Part shown: positions 1 through 6,875 of the stretch, one piece after another
Layout: the number at the start of each line of letters is the position of its first letter
Numbering within the stretch: position 1 is the first letter of the stretch
Source of the DNA: an uncultured Acidimicrobium sp.
GTDB lineage: Bacteria; Actinomycetota; Acidimicrobiia; Acidimicrobiales; Ilumatobacteraceae
NCBI GenBank assembly: GCA_903895515.1
Contig: CAITUB010000130.1
Coordinates: 1-13,749, forward strand
Direction of reading: 5' to 3'
Length of the DNA: 13,749 bases
Made by a program: the position numbers and the translations under genes
Notes under the pieces: generated by a model
The model's database searches: none
Told to the model about the DNA's origin: nothing
What the model saw: only the letters and a program-made list of their open reading frames with translations

Positions 1-2
1 AA

Positions 3-344
3 ACTCGTTTGCTGAATCAGTGGGATGAGTTCATCATTGATGGTCGTGGCGTGCGTTGTGTAAACGACGAAGATTGGGTGACCGCAGCAGAAACTGCTGA
101 GTGTTCACTTGCCCATGCAGCAGCGGGTGAAATTGACAAGGCAAAAGAATTGCTGTCATGGACTCGCGCGCACCGCAACGACGATGGCTCGTACTTCACT
201 GGCATTAGTTACCCAGGCAGAATTGTGTTTCCAGCAGACGAACGCAGCGCATACACCGCTGCCGCTGTGATCCTTGCTGCAGATGCAATTTCGCAAGCGA
301 CACCTGCGAGCAAGTTGTTTCTGAGCAGCACAGTTTTTGACTGA
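3..344 (+). CDS. Prenyltransferase/terpenoid-toroid family protein, 3' end only
   Basis: The reading frame is open from the window edge (base 3) to the TGA at 342-344, so only about 113 C-terminal codons are visible. The segment has WDEFIIDG and RCVNDEDWVTAAETAE near its start, then an alpha-helical part with RNDDGSYFTG and ERSAYTAAAVILAADA. This pattern of short helices with QW-like DDGSYxTG turns resembles the 'prenyltransferase/squalene oxidase repeat' (alpha/alpha toroid) proteins that actinobacteria often keep beside methyltransferases and glycosyltransferases. The neighbour here is indeed a SAM methyltransferase, in convergent orientation with a 4-base gap. The substrate is unknown and prenyl transfer has not been shown for this type. 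The TTG at 9-11 is probably an internal codon, not the start. Confidence 0.6.
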   Translation, partial: TRLLNQWDEFIIDGRGVRCVNDEDWVTAAETAECSLAHAAAGEIDKAKELLSWTRAHRNDDGSYFTGISYPGRIVFPADERSAYTAAAVILAADAISQATPASKLFLSSTVFD

Positions 345-348
345 TTCG

Positions 349-990
349 TTATTTAACTCGCTGCAAAATTCTCAGTGAACCGGTGCACGACGTTTCTACG
401 AAGTTCTTTGAGTTAATAGCAGCGAGATAGATCTCTTCATATGGCGCTTGACCGCCGAGTGCCGGATCACTAAACACATCGTGGATGGCCAACGTGCCGC
501 CAACTGCAACGTGTGGTGTCCACGCCACATAATCGTTACGCGCCACATCGCGACCATGTCCGCCATCAATAAACAACATGCCAATTGATTCGTTCCACTT
601 TGATGCAATGGCGGGCGAATCACCCACAACCGCTTTCACAACCGTTGTGAGGTTTGCGCGCTGCATGGTGCGCTCAAAGTGCGGAAGCGTGTTCAATCGA
701 CCAGTTGCAGGATCGACCAAGGTTTGGTCGTGCCATTCCCAACCCGGCTGGTTTTCTTCAGACCCGCCATGGTGGTCAACTGCATGCAACACGGTGTTTG
801 ATAACCGCGCTGCCTCGCCAAACCACACGGTGCTTCTGCCGCAATACGAGCCAATTTCCACAAATGGCAAAGTCGGGCAATCCAATCCAGCGCTCAACGC
901 TGCTGCAAACAGAGCATCACCCTCGTTTTCGGGCATGAAACCCGTGGTGCTCAATGCAATTTCTCGCAGAACGCCACTCAACTGTGTCAC
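349..990 (-). CDS. Class I SAM-dependent methyltransferase
   Basis: This 213-codon gene starts at a GTG (988-990). The Rossmann methyltransferase signature is clear: motif I FVEIGSYCGRST at residues 43-54 for SAM binding, an acidic residue after the next strand (D72 in AVDHHGG), LFIDGGHG at 139-146, and GGTLAIHDVF at 164-173. The DGGH and HDV histidine/aspartate pattern resembles the Methyltransf_24 group, some of which methylate sugars or small molecules; I infer no specific substrate. The gene converges with the prenyltransferase-like gene (4 bases between stops) and diverges from tesB. No Shine-Dalgarno sequence is visible. A TGTAGCGT element ends 8 bases before the GTG, so the transcript may have almost no leader. 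Confidence 0.8.
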   Translation of the reverse strand: MTQLSGVLREIALSTTGFMPENEGDALFAAALSAGLDCPTLPFVEIGSYCGRSTVWFGEAARLSNTVLHAVDHHGGSEENQPGWEWHDQTLVDPATGRLNTLPHFERTMQRANLTTVVKAVVGDSPAIASKWNESIGMLFIDGGHGRDVARNDYVAWTPHVAVGGTLAIHDVFSDPALGGQAPYEEIYLAAINSKNFVETSCTGSLRILQRVK

Positions 991-1011
991 AATATTTCAC
1001 GCTACAACAGT

Positions 1012-1040
1012 TCGATACGCAGTCTCTTTACTGGCAACAT
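1012..1040 (+). promoter_or_regulatory. Candidate promoter of tesB
   Basis: TCGATA (1012-1017, 4 of 6 matches to TTGACA) lies 17 bases before CAACAT (1035-1040). The hexamer ends 6 bases before the ATG at 1047, so transcription would begin at or next to the start codon. AGAGG at 1041-1045 is only one base from the ATG, too close for a normal ribosome binding site. The call rests on spacing and weak consensus only. Confidence 0.35.
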
Positions 1041-1046
1041 AGAGGT

Positions 1047-1901
1047 ATGGCTTCCCCCCTTCAAGACCTTGTCACTCTGCTCGACCTCGAGGCAATTGAG
1101 GTCAATATTTTTCGCGGACAATCACCTGACGAAAATCGGCAACGTGCTTTCGGCGGACAAGTTGCTGGACAGGCACTCGTTGCAGCATCGCGCACGATTG
1201 ACGAACCAGGTCGACACGTGCACTCGCTGCATGCATATTTTCTTCGCGCAGGCGACCCTGGCGTTCCAATTCTGTATGAAGTAGATCGCATTCGCGACGG
1301 CAAGAGTTTCTCAACTCGCCGCGTCGTTGCCATTCAGCACGGTAAAGACATTTTCAATTTGCATGCCAGCTTCCAAAAACACGAAGAAGGTTTGGAACAT
1401 CAAATTTCCATGATGGAAGATACGCCCGAGCCCGAGTCGCTTCCCGATTTCAAAACGCGCATGGAGCCCTACAAGGAAAAACTCGGCGAATGGTACGACC
1501 GGCCACGACCCATTGATCAGCGCTATGCCGACGGAGACCCGTTTCGCCGTAAGGGAAACCCCATGCCCGGCCAGCGCGTATGGATTCGGGCTGACGGCAC
1601 CTTGCCAGATGACGACGTGTTGCACGCGTGCATCGTTACCTATGCCAGCGATATGACTCTGCTCGATACCGCGCTGCTGCCCCACGGGTTGGCATGGACA
1701 GATGGATCGGTTCAAATGGCCAGCCTTGACCACGCCATGTGGTTCCATCGCCCATTCCGCGCAGATGAATGGCTGTTGTACCAGCAGTCATCAATTTCTA
1801 CCTCTGGTTCGCGCGGACTTGCGCAGGGTCACATCTTTACGAAAGACGGCAAACTCGTGGTCACCGTGGTGCAAGAAGGACTAACGCGACTCGCTAAATA
1901 A
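1047..1901 (+). CDS. tesB: Acyl-CoA thioesterase II
   Basis: The 284-residue protein hydrolyses acyl-CoA to free fatty acid and CoA in the cytoplasm. It has the double hot-dog architecture of TesB (E. coli TesB is about the same length). The N-terminal half carries RAFGGQVAGQAL (about 33-44) and HSLHAYFLRAGDP (about 59-71). The C-terminal half carries TYASDM (D202), SLDHAMWFHRPF (S226 to F237) and VQEGLTR (Q276). D202 and Q276 match the E. coli catalytic Asp204 and Gln278; the catalytic Thr228 position is Ser here, a conservative change. The frame stays open upstream to an ATG at 954, but that start would run into the divergent methyltransferase gene, and family homology begins at MASPLQDL, so 1047 is chosen. 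It converges with mreB, with 10 bases between the genes. Confidence 0.92.
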   Translation: MASPLQDLVTLLDLEAIEVNIFRGQSPDENRQRAFGGQVAGQALVAASRTIDEPGRHVHSLHAYFLRAGDPGVPILYEVDRIRDGKSFSTRRVVAIQHGKDIFNLHASFQKHEEGLEHQISMMEDTPEPESLPDFKTRMEPYKEKLGEWYDRPRPIDQRYADGDPFRRKGNPMPGQRVWIRADGTLPDDDVLHACIVTYASDMTLLDTALLPHGLAWTDGSVQMASLDHAMWFHRPFRADEWLLYQQSSISTSGSRGLAQGHIFTKDGKLVVTVVQEGLTRLAK

Positions 1902-1911
1902 CTCGACGCTT

Positions 1912-2916
1912 CTAGCGACGGGAGTCCATGAACATGCCGCGGAGAGCGGAGAAGTTTTCCACGCAGTGACCTGCACCAAGCACCACAGCCTCAAGAGGTT
2001 GGTCGCTCATGTTTACCGGCACGCGTGTGTCGCGCTCAATGCGTTGAGCAAGTCCACGCAACAATGCGCCACCACCAACTAGGAACATTCCGCGCGTGAG
2101 GAAGTCTTGCGACAACTCTGGAGGTGCTACAGCCAAACAACGAATGACCGAAGCCACCATTTGTGCAACAACATCTTCAATTGCGTCTCGAATTTCTTGT
2201 GCGGTCAAGATGACCGTCTTTGGCAAACCGCTTACCAAATCGCGGCCACGCACTTCTGCGTCGCGATCATCAGCAGTTGCCATTGCACTACCAATACTGA
2301 TTTTGATTTCTTCTGCTGTTCGCTCGCCAATTGCTAATCCGTGTTCGCGACGCACGTGACTTTGAATTGCAGCGTCAATATCAAAACTTCCTACGCGCAC
2401 TGCTTCAAGTGCAACAATTCCGCCCAACGAAATCACTGCGGTTTCAGTAGTACCGCCACCAATGTCAATCACCATGTTGCCAACAGGTTCGTTAATCGGA
2501 AGGTCTGCACCAATTGCTGCAGCCATCGGTTGTTCCAACAACTGTGCATCGGCTGCACCAGCGCGACGAGTTGCATCGGTTACTGCACGACGCTCAACTT
2601 CGGTAATTGCTGACGGTACGCAGATAAGAACTTTTGGTCGCGAGAAACGCGATACTCCTGCGCGCTGCAAGAGCAGTCGAATCATCTTTTCTGTAATTTC
2701 AAAGTCGGTAATTGCGCCTCCGCGAAGTGGTCGAACCGCAACGATGTAGCCAGGTGTTCGGCCAATCATTCCCCATGCTTCTTGGCCTGTCGCAAGCACT
2801 TCTCCGGTTTTACGATTAACCGCAATAACAGAAGGCTCATTGATCACAATTCCTCTGCCCTGCATGTACACCAAGGTGTTTGCGGTGCCAAGGTCGATAG
2901 CTAAGTCACGTGCCAT
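1912..2916 (-). CDS. mreB: Rod shape-determining protein MreB (actin-like ATPase)
   Basis: The 334-residue protein has the complete actin-fold signature: phosphate-1 AIDLGTANTLVY at 6-17, EQPMAAAIGADLPI at about 128-141, phosphate-2 VIDIGGGTTETAV at 149-161, and an adenosine loop LVGGGALLRGL in the C-terminal third. MreB forms membrane-bound filaments that guide sidewall peptidoglycan synthesis. Its length is typical of MreB/Mbl (about 330-350). mreC, mreD, rodA and pbp2 are not nearby; instead the gene is last in a minus-strand unit after moaE and a small membrane protein, 6 bases downstream of the latter. The ATG at 2916 is preceded by GGCGG about 9 bases upstream. A family role in rod shape or polar growth is expected; paralogue identity (MreB or Mbl) cannot be decided here. 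Confidence 0.93.
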   Translation of the reverse strand: MARDLAIDLGTANTLVYMQGRGIVINEPSVIAVNRKTGEVLATGQEAWGMIGRTPGYIVAVRPLRGGAITDFEITEKMIRLLLQRAGVSRFSRPKVLICVPSAITEVERRAVTDATRRAGAADAQLLEQPMAAAIGADLPINEPVGNMVIDIGGGTTETAVISLGGIVALEAVRVGSFDIDAAIQSHVRREHGLAIGERTAEEIKISIGSAMATADDRDAEVRGRDLVSGLPKTVILTAQEIRDAIEDVVAQMVASVIRCLAVAPPELSQDFLTRGMFLVGGGALLRGLAQRIERDTRVPVNMSDQPLEAVVLGAGHCVENFSALRGMFMDSRR

Positions 2917-2922
2917 ATTGAA

Positions 2923-3138
2923 TTACCGCCTCTGTTGCCGTTCGCGAGATTCCTGTAACTGCTCGCGCAAATGAGCACGCGAATCATCAGAAAGTGCATC
3001 TAAGTGCCTGTGAAAAGCAGCCATTCCATTGTTCTTATTCACACGCTGACCCTCTTGCCACACCAAGTACGCAAGCGTGAGAGCGGAGACAACTGAAATA
3101 GATGCAAACAATATGGTGAACGGTGCCATTGCAATCAT
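2923..3138 (-). CDS. Small single-pass membrane protein, unknown function
   Basis: I do not recognise this 71-residue protein. Residues about 4-26 form one hydrophobic helix (start APFTILFASISVVSA), followed by WQEGQRVNKNN and a highly charged tail rich in Arg, Glu and Gln (SRAHLREQLQESRERQQRR) that may form a helix or coiled coil in the cytoplasm. The ATG at 3138 overlaps the moaE stop as ATGA, which indicates translational coupling; a second ATG at 3129 is possible. The gene ends 6 bases before mreB, so all three genes are probably one transcript. Position and topology suggest a membrane factor acting with MreB, but this is inference from neighbourhood alone. Confidence 0.75.
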   Translation of the reverse strand: MIAMAPFTILFASISVVSALTLAYLVWQEGQRVNKNNGMAAFHRHLDALSDDSRAHLREQLQESRERQQRR

Positions 3139-3632
3139 GAACGCGACTTCGTTTTCGCAACTTCTTCAATTGTGGTGATGTGTTGCGAACTTTGCGCCCA
3201 ATCCCCACCATCACCCCACGACTCACGTTTCCAAATTGGAACTGTTGACTTCAATGCATCAATTCCGAATCGTGCTGCTTCAAATGCTGCAGGTCGATGC
3301 GGTGAAGAGACAACTACTAACACCGACGATTCTGTGAGTTGTAATTCGCCAATTCGATGCAACAGCGCGACTCGCCCAATGTCTGTCCACTGGCGGCGCA
3401 TCTCATCAACAATGGCAACGCACTTTGGCACAACTTCTTCTTCATATGCCTCATAAGTCAACGTGCGCACATCGGTGCGGCCATCTGAATGATCACGTAC
3501 GGTTCCAGAAAACACCACGACAGCGCCACAACTTGGCAACAATGCCCAGTCATATGCTTCCCCCACCTGCAAAGGCTGCTCGGTGAGCTCGATCCATGTG
3601 TCGCCGTTATGGAGATTTCGGCGTTCAGTCAC
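3135..3632 (-). CDS. moaE: Molybdopterin synthase catalytic subunit MoaE
   Basis: MoaE, with MoaD thiocarboxylate, converts precursor Z (cPMP) to molybdopterin. The 165-residue version (E. coli MoaE is about 150) starts at the GTG at 3632. It shows AVVVFSGTVRDHS (37-49), YEAYEEE (60-66), HRIGEL (92-97), SSPHRPAAFEA (109-119) with H112-R113, and KSTVPIWKRE (128-137), whose K128 and K135 match the two active-site lysines of E. coli (119 and 126). The frame is open upstream for 72 more codons, but that part shows no MoaE similarity and would overlap the divergent gene at 3678. moaD, moaA and moaC are not in the window. A TACGCT hexamer sits 6 bases before the GTG, so this is probably the first gene of the moaE-small protein-mreB unit. 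Confidence 0.88.
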   Translation of the reverse strand: MTERRNLHNGDTWIELTEQPLQVGEAYDWALLPSCGAVVVFSGTVRDHSDGRTDVRTLTYEAYEEEVVPKCVAIVDEMRRQWTDIGRVALLHRIGELQLTESSVLVVVSSPHRPAAFEAARFGIDALKSTVPIWKRESWGDGGDWAQSSQHITTIEEVAKTKSRS

Positions 3633-3638
3633 CTGTTC

Positions 3639-3644
3639 AGCGTA
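3639..3644 (-). promoter_or_regulatory. Candidate -10 element, leaderless moaE operon promoter
   Basis: On the minus strand TACGCT is followed by exactly 6 bases (GAACAG) and the GTG start of moaE. This is the spacing expected when transcription begins at the first base of the start codon. No Shine-Dalgarno sequence is present and no convincing -35 box is seen. Confidence 0.45.
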
Positions 3645-3677
3645 CCCGAGGTGGGCGACGTGCCTTGTGAAGTCGGC

Positions 3678-4544
3678 ATGACTAACCTTCGCCTCGTGTC
3701 GAACTTCCACAACAACGATGAACACTCGGACAATTCCGATCCATCGGGTGAAGTTATTTTCAACTCGCCACTTCCAGCGTATGAAAGGCAGTGGCGACAC
3801 CCCAGCGAAGTGGCAGAACAGGTGCAACTTTCTACTCCAGAGCCACAACTTCCTTCGCGAACAGTTCGGTCCATCGCCTCGTACGCAGCAGTCACCAGTT
3901 TCGCTGTCTCTCTCGTGCTGCTGTGGGTAGTTACCCCTCGCTCAAACCCATCGTCGCCAACGGTTGCCAATCTCACCGTCATGGCATCAACCCAAAAGCA
4001 GACCGCGACAATGCCACTCGCTTTAGGAACCATGTCCTCTGCGAGCGACATGGTTATCCCGCTTACATCATCTGGGTTCTTTGTCGGCACCGGAAGCAAT
4101 CTTTCTCCACTTGACGAAGTTGAAGCGCAGTTTGCAAATGGCACAACTGTGTTGCTTCGCGTTCTTGAGGTAGACCCTGTTACAGGAATTGCTTGGCTGC
4201 ATGCGGTGAACACGTCTACCCATCAATTGACCGATCTATTGCAAAGTCTCACACCGCCTGCAACGGTGCTCAGCGAGATGAGTCAAGGACAACACTTCTT
4301 TATCGCTTCTCCATCAGAAGGGATGAACGACGCGCGCATTGCAATTTCGTCTGCGCTTTCATCACACCAACAACTGTGGCCAATTGATTACATCATGCAT
4401 GATCACTGTCGTGGCGCTGCACTCGATGCAACGCAGCAACTCATTGGATGGTGTGTTGAGTTGAATGGTGCACATTGGGTAGTGCCCACTCGTCAGTTAG
4501 TAGAAGTTCTCCATAGGCTGGAAAGCAATGTCGGACAGCCCTAA
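3678..4544 (+). CDS. Membrane-anchored trypsin/HtrA-like pseudoprotease
   Basis: From ATG 3678 the protein is 288 residues: an acidic cytoplasmic segment, PLPAYERQWRHPSEV (31-45), one membrane helix (about 66-85, IASYAAVTSFAVSLVLLWVV) and an extracytoplasmic domain. The PLPxxERxWRHPSE motif is one I associate with membrane-anchored serine-protease-like proteins of Acidimicrobiia. The outer domain has remnants of a trypsin-like fold: SSGFFVGTG (131-139), VEAQFANGTTVLLRVLEVDPVTG (148-170) and HCRGAALD..QQLIGWC (243-259). By eye alignment to HtrA proteins, the catalytic-His loop is missing, the Asp of DPVTDLA is Gly170, and the GNSGG serine position is Cys244. It is probably inactive. The only two cysteines (244, 259) could form a disulfide outside the cell. 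It overlaps the next gene by 17 bases. Earlier in-frame starts run into moaE and are not preferred. Confidence 0.7.
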   Translation: MTNLRLVSNFHNNDEHSDNSDPSGEVIFNSPLPAYERQWRHPSEVAEQVQLSTPEPQLPSRTVRSIASYAAVTSFAVSLVLLWVVTPRSNPSSPTVANLTVMASTQKQTATMPLALGTMSSASDMVIPLTSSGFFVGTGSNLSPLDEVEAQFANGTTVLLRVLEVDPVTGIAWLHAVNTSTHQLTDLLQSLTPPATVLSEMSQGQHFFIASPSEGMNDARIAISSALSSHQQLWPIDYIMHDHCRGAALDATQQLIGWCVELNGAHWVVPTRQLVEVLHRLESNVGQP

Positions 4545-5736
4545 CGAAAACCCATTTTCGGGATTGCCATTCTTTGGAGATATGGCAAAGGCCATGAGCT
4601 CGCAAGGGCCATTGCAGTGGGACGTTGCACGCCAAACGGCAATGATGACGGCACTTTCTGGCAATTCCACCGAGGCCAACGTAGACCCAGCGGCCCGCGT
4701 GGGAATAGAGCGATTGGTGCCAATTGCCGACCTGCACGTGCGCAATCACACAGGTCTCGACACTGCGTCAGCAGGCAAAGATCCTCATGTTGTTGTGGTC
4801 AATCGATCGATGTGGGCACACCACACGCTTGAGTCATACAAACCGCTGTTCAACGAACTTGCAACTTCATTAAGTGGATCACCAACTATTCCAACAGATG
4901 CACTCGATGTATCACAAGACGACCCGATGATGAACATGATGGCGTCATTAAACAAAATGATGGCTCCAGCAATGATGGGTATGTCGGTGGGAACCATGGT
5001 TGGCCAACTAGCACTCAAGTCTTTTGGACAATACGACTTGCCACTTCCACGCGAGCCCCGTGATCAGATGCTCATCGTTGCATCAAACGTTGACGAGTTT
5101 GCACATGACTGGAGCATTCCCGCAGATGACATGCGCATGTGGGTACTCATTCATGAACTCACCTCACATGCTGTGCTTACTTCTCCTCATATTCGCACTG
5201 CGGTGAGCGACGCAATCAGTTCGTACATTGGCGGATTCTCTCCGAACCCAAACGCTCTCATGGAACGGCTCACCAGTTTGGACATGGGCACAAGTGACCC
5301 CATGGCCATGATGCAAAAATTCCTTACTGACCCCACCATCATCCTTGGAGCGGTGCGCTCAGCCTCTCAGGAAGCCCAAGCGCCGTCCCTTGACGCCATG
5401 ATCGCTGCCATCATTGGCTACATCGACCATGCAGTTGACACTGTTTCGGCGTCATTGCTTGGCGGCAGCTCGCAGATCAGCGAGGCAGTTCGTCGCCGCA
5501 GAGTTGAGGCTTCACCAAGCGACACCTTTGTTGAGCAGCTGCTTGGCTTACGTCTCACCCGCCAACAGGTGGAACGAGGTCACGCGTTCGCCGCAGGCGT
5601 AGTGGAGCGAGCCGGTCACGATGGACTTGCATCACTATTTGTTGCCGCAGGAAACCTGCCAACGCCAAATGAATTAGACGCACCAGGCTTATGGCTTGCT
5701 CGTCTCAATATTGAGCAACGCGACATCAACGAATAG
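4528..5736 (+). CDS. Zinc-dependent metalloprotease family protein (DUF2342), altered HExxH
   Basis: The 402-residue protein matches the DUF2342/TIGR03624-like family through the signature FGQYDLPLPRE (166-176), LIVASNVDEF (182-191), then DDMRMWVLIHELTSHAVL (200-217). Family members often have HExxH in this last block; here the residues are H209-E210-L-T-S213-H214, so the second histidine is shifted by one. A Met-rich helix (residues 134-157 contain ten methionines) precedes the signature, and the N-terminus NPFSGLPFFGDMAKAM is typical of the family. No signal peptide is seen, so it is probably cytoplasmic. The biological role is not known. The ATG at 4528 lies inside the upstream pseudoprotease gene (17-base overlap, different frame), implying co-translation. 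The stop abuts the stop of the convergent MFS gene. Confidence 0.75.
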   Translation: MSDSPNENPFSGLPFFGDMAKAMSSQGPLQWDVARQTAMMTALSGNSTEANVDPAARVGIERLVPIADLHVRNHTGLDTASAGKDPHVVVVNRSMWAHHTLESYKPLFNELATSLSGSPTIPTDALDVSQDDPMMNMMASLNKMMAPAMMGMSVGTMVGQLALKSFGQYDLPLPREPRDQMLIVASNVDEFAHDWSIPADDMRMWVLIHELTSHAVLTSPHIRTAVSDAISSYIGGFSPNPNALMERLTSLDMGTSDPMAMMQKFLTDPTIILGAVRSASQEAQAPSLDAMIAAIIGYIDHAVDTVSASLLGGSSQISEAVRRRRVEASPSDTFVEQLLGLRLTRQQVERGHAFAAGVVERAGHDGLASLFVAAGNLPTPNELDAPGLWLARLNIEQRDINE

Positions 5737-6831
5737 CTAATACTTAAATGCGTAATAGGCGGTGGCAAGCGTTGCGTATGCGCCAACGAAGGCAAACCCC
5801 ACTGCCCCACTTGGCACAAACAGCACAGCCAATAATCCTCCACCAACTTGGAACAACTGGTTCCGAGTTTCGTATTGTGCAAATACTCGCGACCTGTTGG
5901 CATCTGGTGCGTGCTTCTGAACAATGGAATCGAAAGCCAGTTTGCCAATTGCACCAAACCCGTTCACCACTCCCGCAAGAACAATCCCCGCAGTAATACT
6001 TCCGTTCAGTGCAGCGATAATTCCCGTACCCGCAATCACGCACAATGAGCTCACCAAAATGGTGTGGTGATTGAGTTTTCTGGTGAGTGGCGCACCAATT
6101 GAATTTGCCAGCAGCGTACTTGCGGATCCAATCGCCAAAGCAAACGCGAACCACGCAAGGCCGGCCTTTTCATTGCGCAACCAAAAAGCCAGGTGCAGCA
6201 TCATAAAACCGCTCGTTGCCCGCAGCGATGACATTGCTACGCCAGCACGAACAATTTCTGGCGTACTCATTTCTTCACGTTCTGCACGAGTTGCTTTGCT
6301 TGTTACTGCAGCAACATGTCGCGGCAATTTCAATGTCATTGTTGCAGCAAGCACAAATGCAACAGCCGACATTGCCAACGAAAGATGAGGATCTATTCGT
6401 TGCAACAACACCGCTGGACCACCCGCAACAAAACCCACAATTCCGGTGAGCCTGCCAAACTTTCCATTTGCTGACATCAACTCGGCATCGTTATGCACCA
6501 CAGTCGGCATCATTGCCGAGCGCGACACTTGATACACCTTGGCCAAAATCAATGAAGCAAACGCAAGTGGAAACAGCAGTACAGACTGCAGATAACGGGC
6601 CATGGCCAGAACAACAACTGCACGCAAAATGCCCACGAAAAACACCGTCATTCTTCTGCCGCCAGGCACTCGATCGAGGAACGGGCTTATGCCCTTCGAC
6701 AACACCACAAACGGAGCAAAGCTAAATGCCAGGAACAGCAGCACCTTGCTTCGTGCAGCATCTGGGCTAATCGAGAGAAACAGTGAGTCGGCTAACGAAA
6801 CTGCAAGTGCTGCTTCACCAGCAACCATCAT
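5737..6831 (-). CDS. MFS-type multispanning membrane transporter
   Basis: The 364-residue protein is mostly hydrophobic, with about ten or eleven predicted membrane helices and a central charged loop (RHVAAVTSKATRAEREEMSTPE, about residues 170-191) between two halves, as in the major facilitator superfamily. Near the N-terminus SLFLSISPDAARSKVLLFL followed by PFLDRVPGGRR resembles the helix 2-3 cytoplasmic loop of MFS permeases. The substrate is unknown. The start is uncertain: the frame remains open upstream through TSPVQRLSRVHIMMVAGE, which looks like a natural MFS N-terminus, yet no ATG, GTG or TTG occurs in it (only CTG at 6868-6870 and 6847-6849). The gene lies 44 bases after the response regulator and may be co-transcribed with it. 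Confidence 0.75.
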   Translation of the reverse strand: MMVAGEAALAVSLADSLFLSISPDAARSKVLLFLAFSFAPFVVLSKGISPFLDRVPGGRRMTVFFVGILRAVVVLAMARYLQSVLLFPLAFASLILAKVYQVSRSAMMPTVVHNDAELMSANGKFGRLTGIVGFVAGGPAVLLQRIDPHLSLAMSAVAFVLAATMTLKLPRHVAAVTSKATRAEREEMSTPEIVRAGVAMSSLRATSGFMMLHLAFWLRNEKAGLAWFAFALAIGSASTLLANSIGAPLTRKLNHHTILVSSLCVIAGTGIIAALNGSITAGIVLAGVVNGFGAIGKLAFDSIVQKHAPDANRSRVFAQYETRNQLFQVGGGLLAVLFVPSGAVGFAFVGAYATLATAYYAFKY

Positions 6832-6875
6832 GATGTGAACGCGCGACAGGCGTTGTACTGGAGAAGTCAGTGTTG

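Noticed and set aside
578..1042. A 154-codon plus-strand frame opposite the methyltransferase
   Set aside because: It overlaps the methyltransferase motifs, has no family features, and would cover the tesB promoter.
954..1046. Longer tesB start at 954
   Set aside because: It would overlap the divergent methyltransferase start, and family similarity begins at the ATG at 1047.
3633..3848. N-terminal extension of moaE to an upstream ATG
   Set aside because: The 72 extra residues show no MoaE similarity and overlap the divergent gene; the GTG at 3632 has a well-placed TACGCT and gives the usual MoaE length.
3629..4213. A 194-codon minus-strand frame opposite the pseudoprotease gene
   Set aside because: The plus strand has the membrane helix, the WRHPSE motif and trypsin-like remnants. 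The antisense frame is Ser/Thr/Val-rich with no recognisable domain and would overlap the moaE start.
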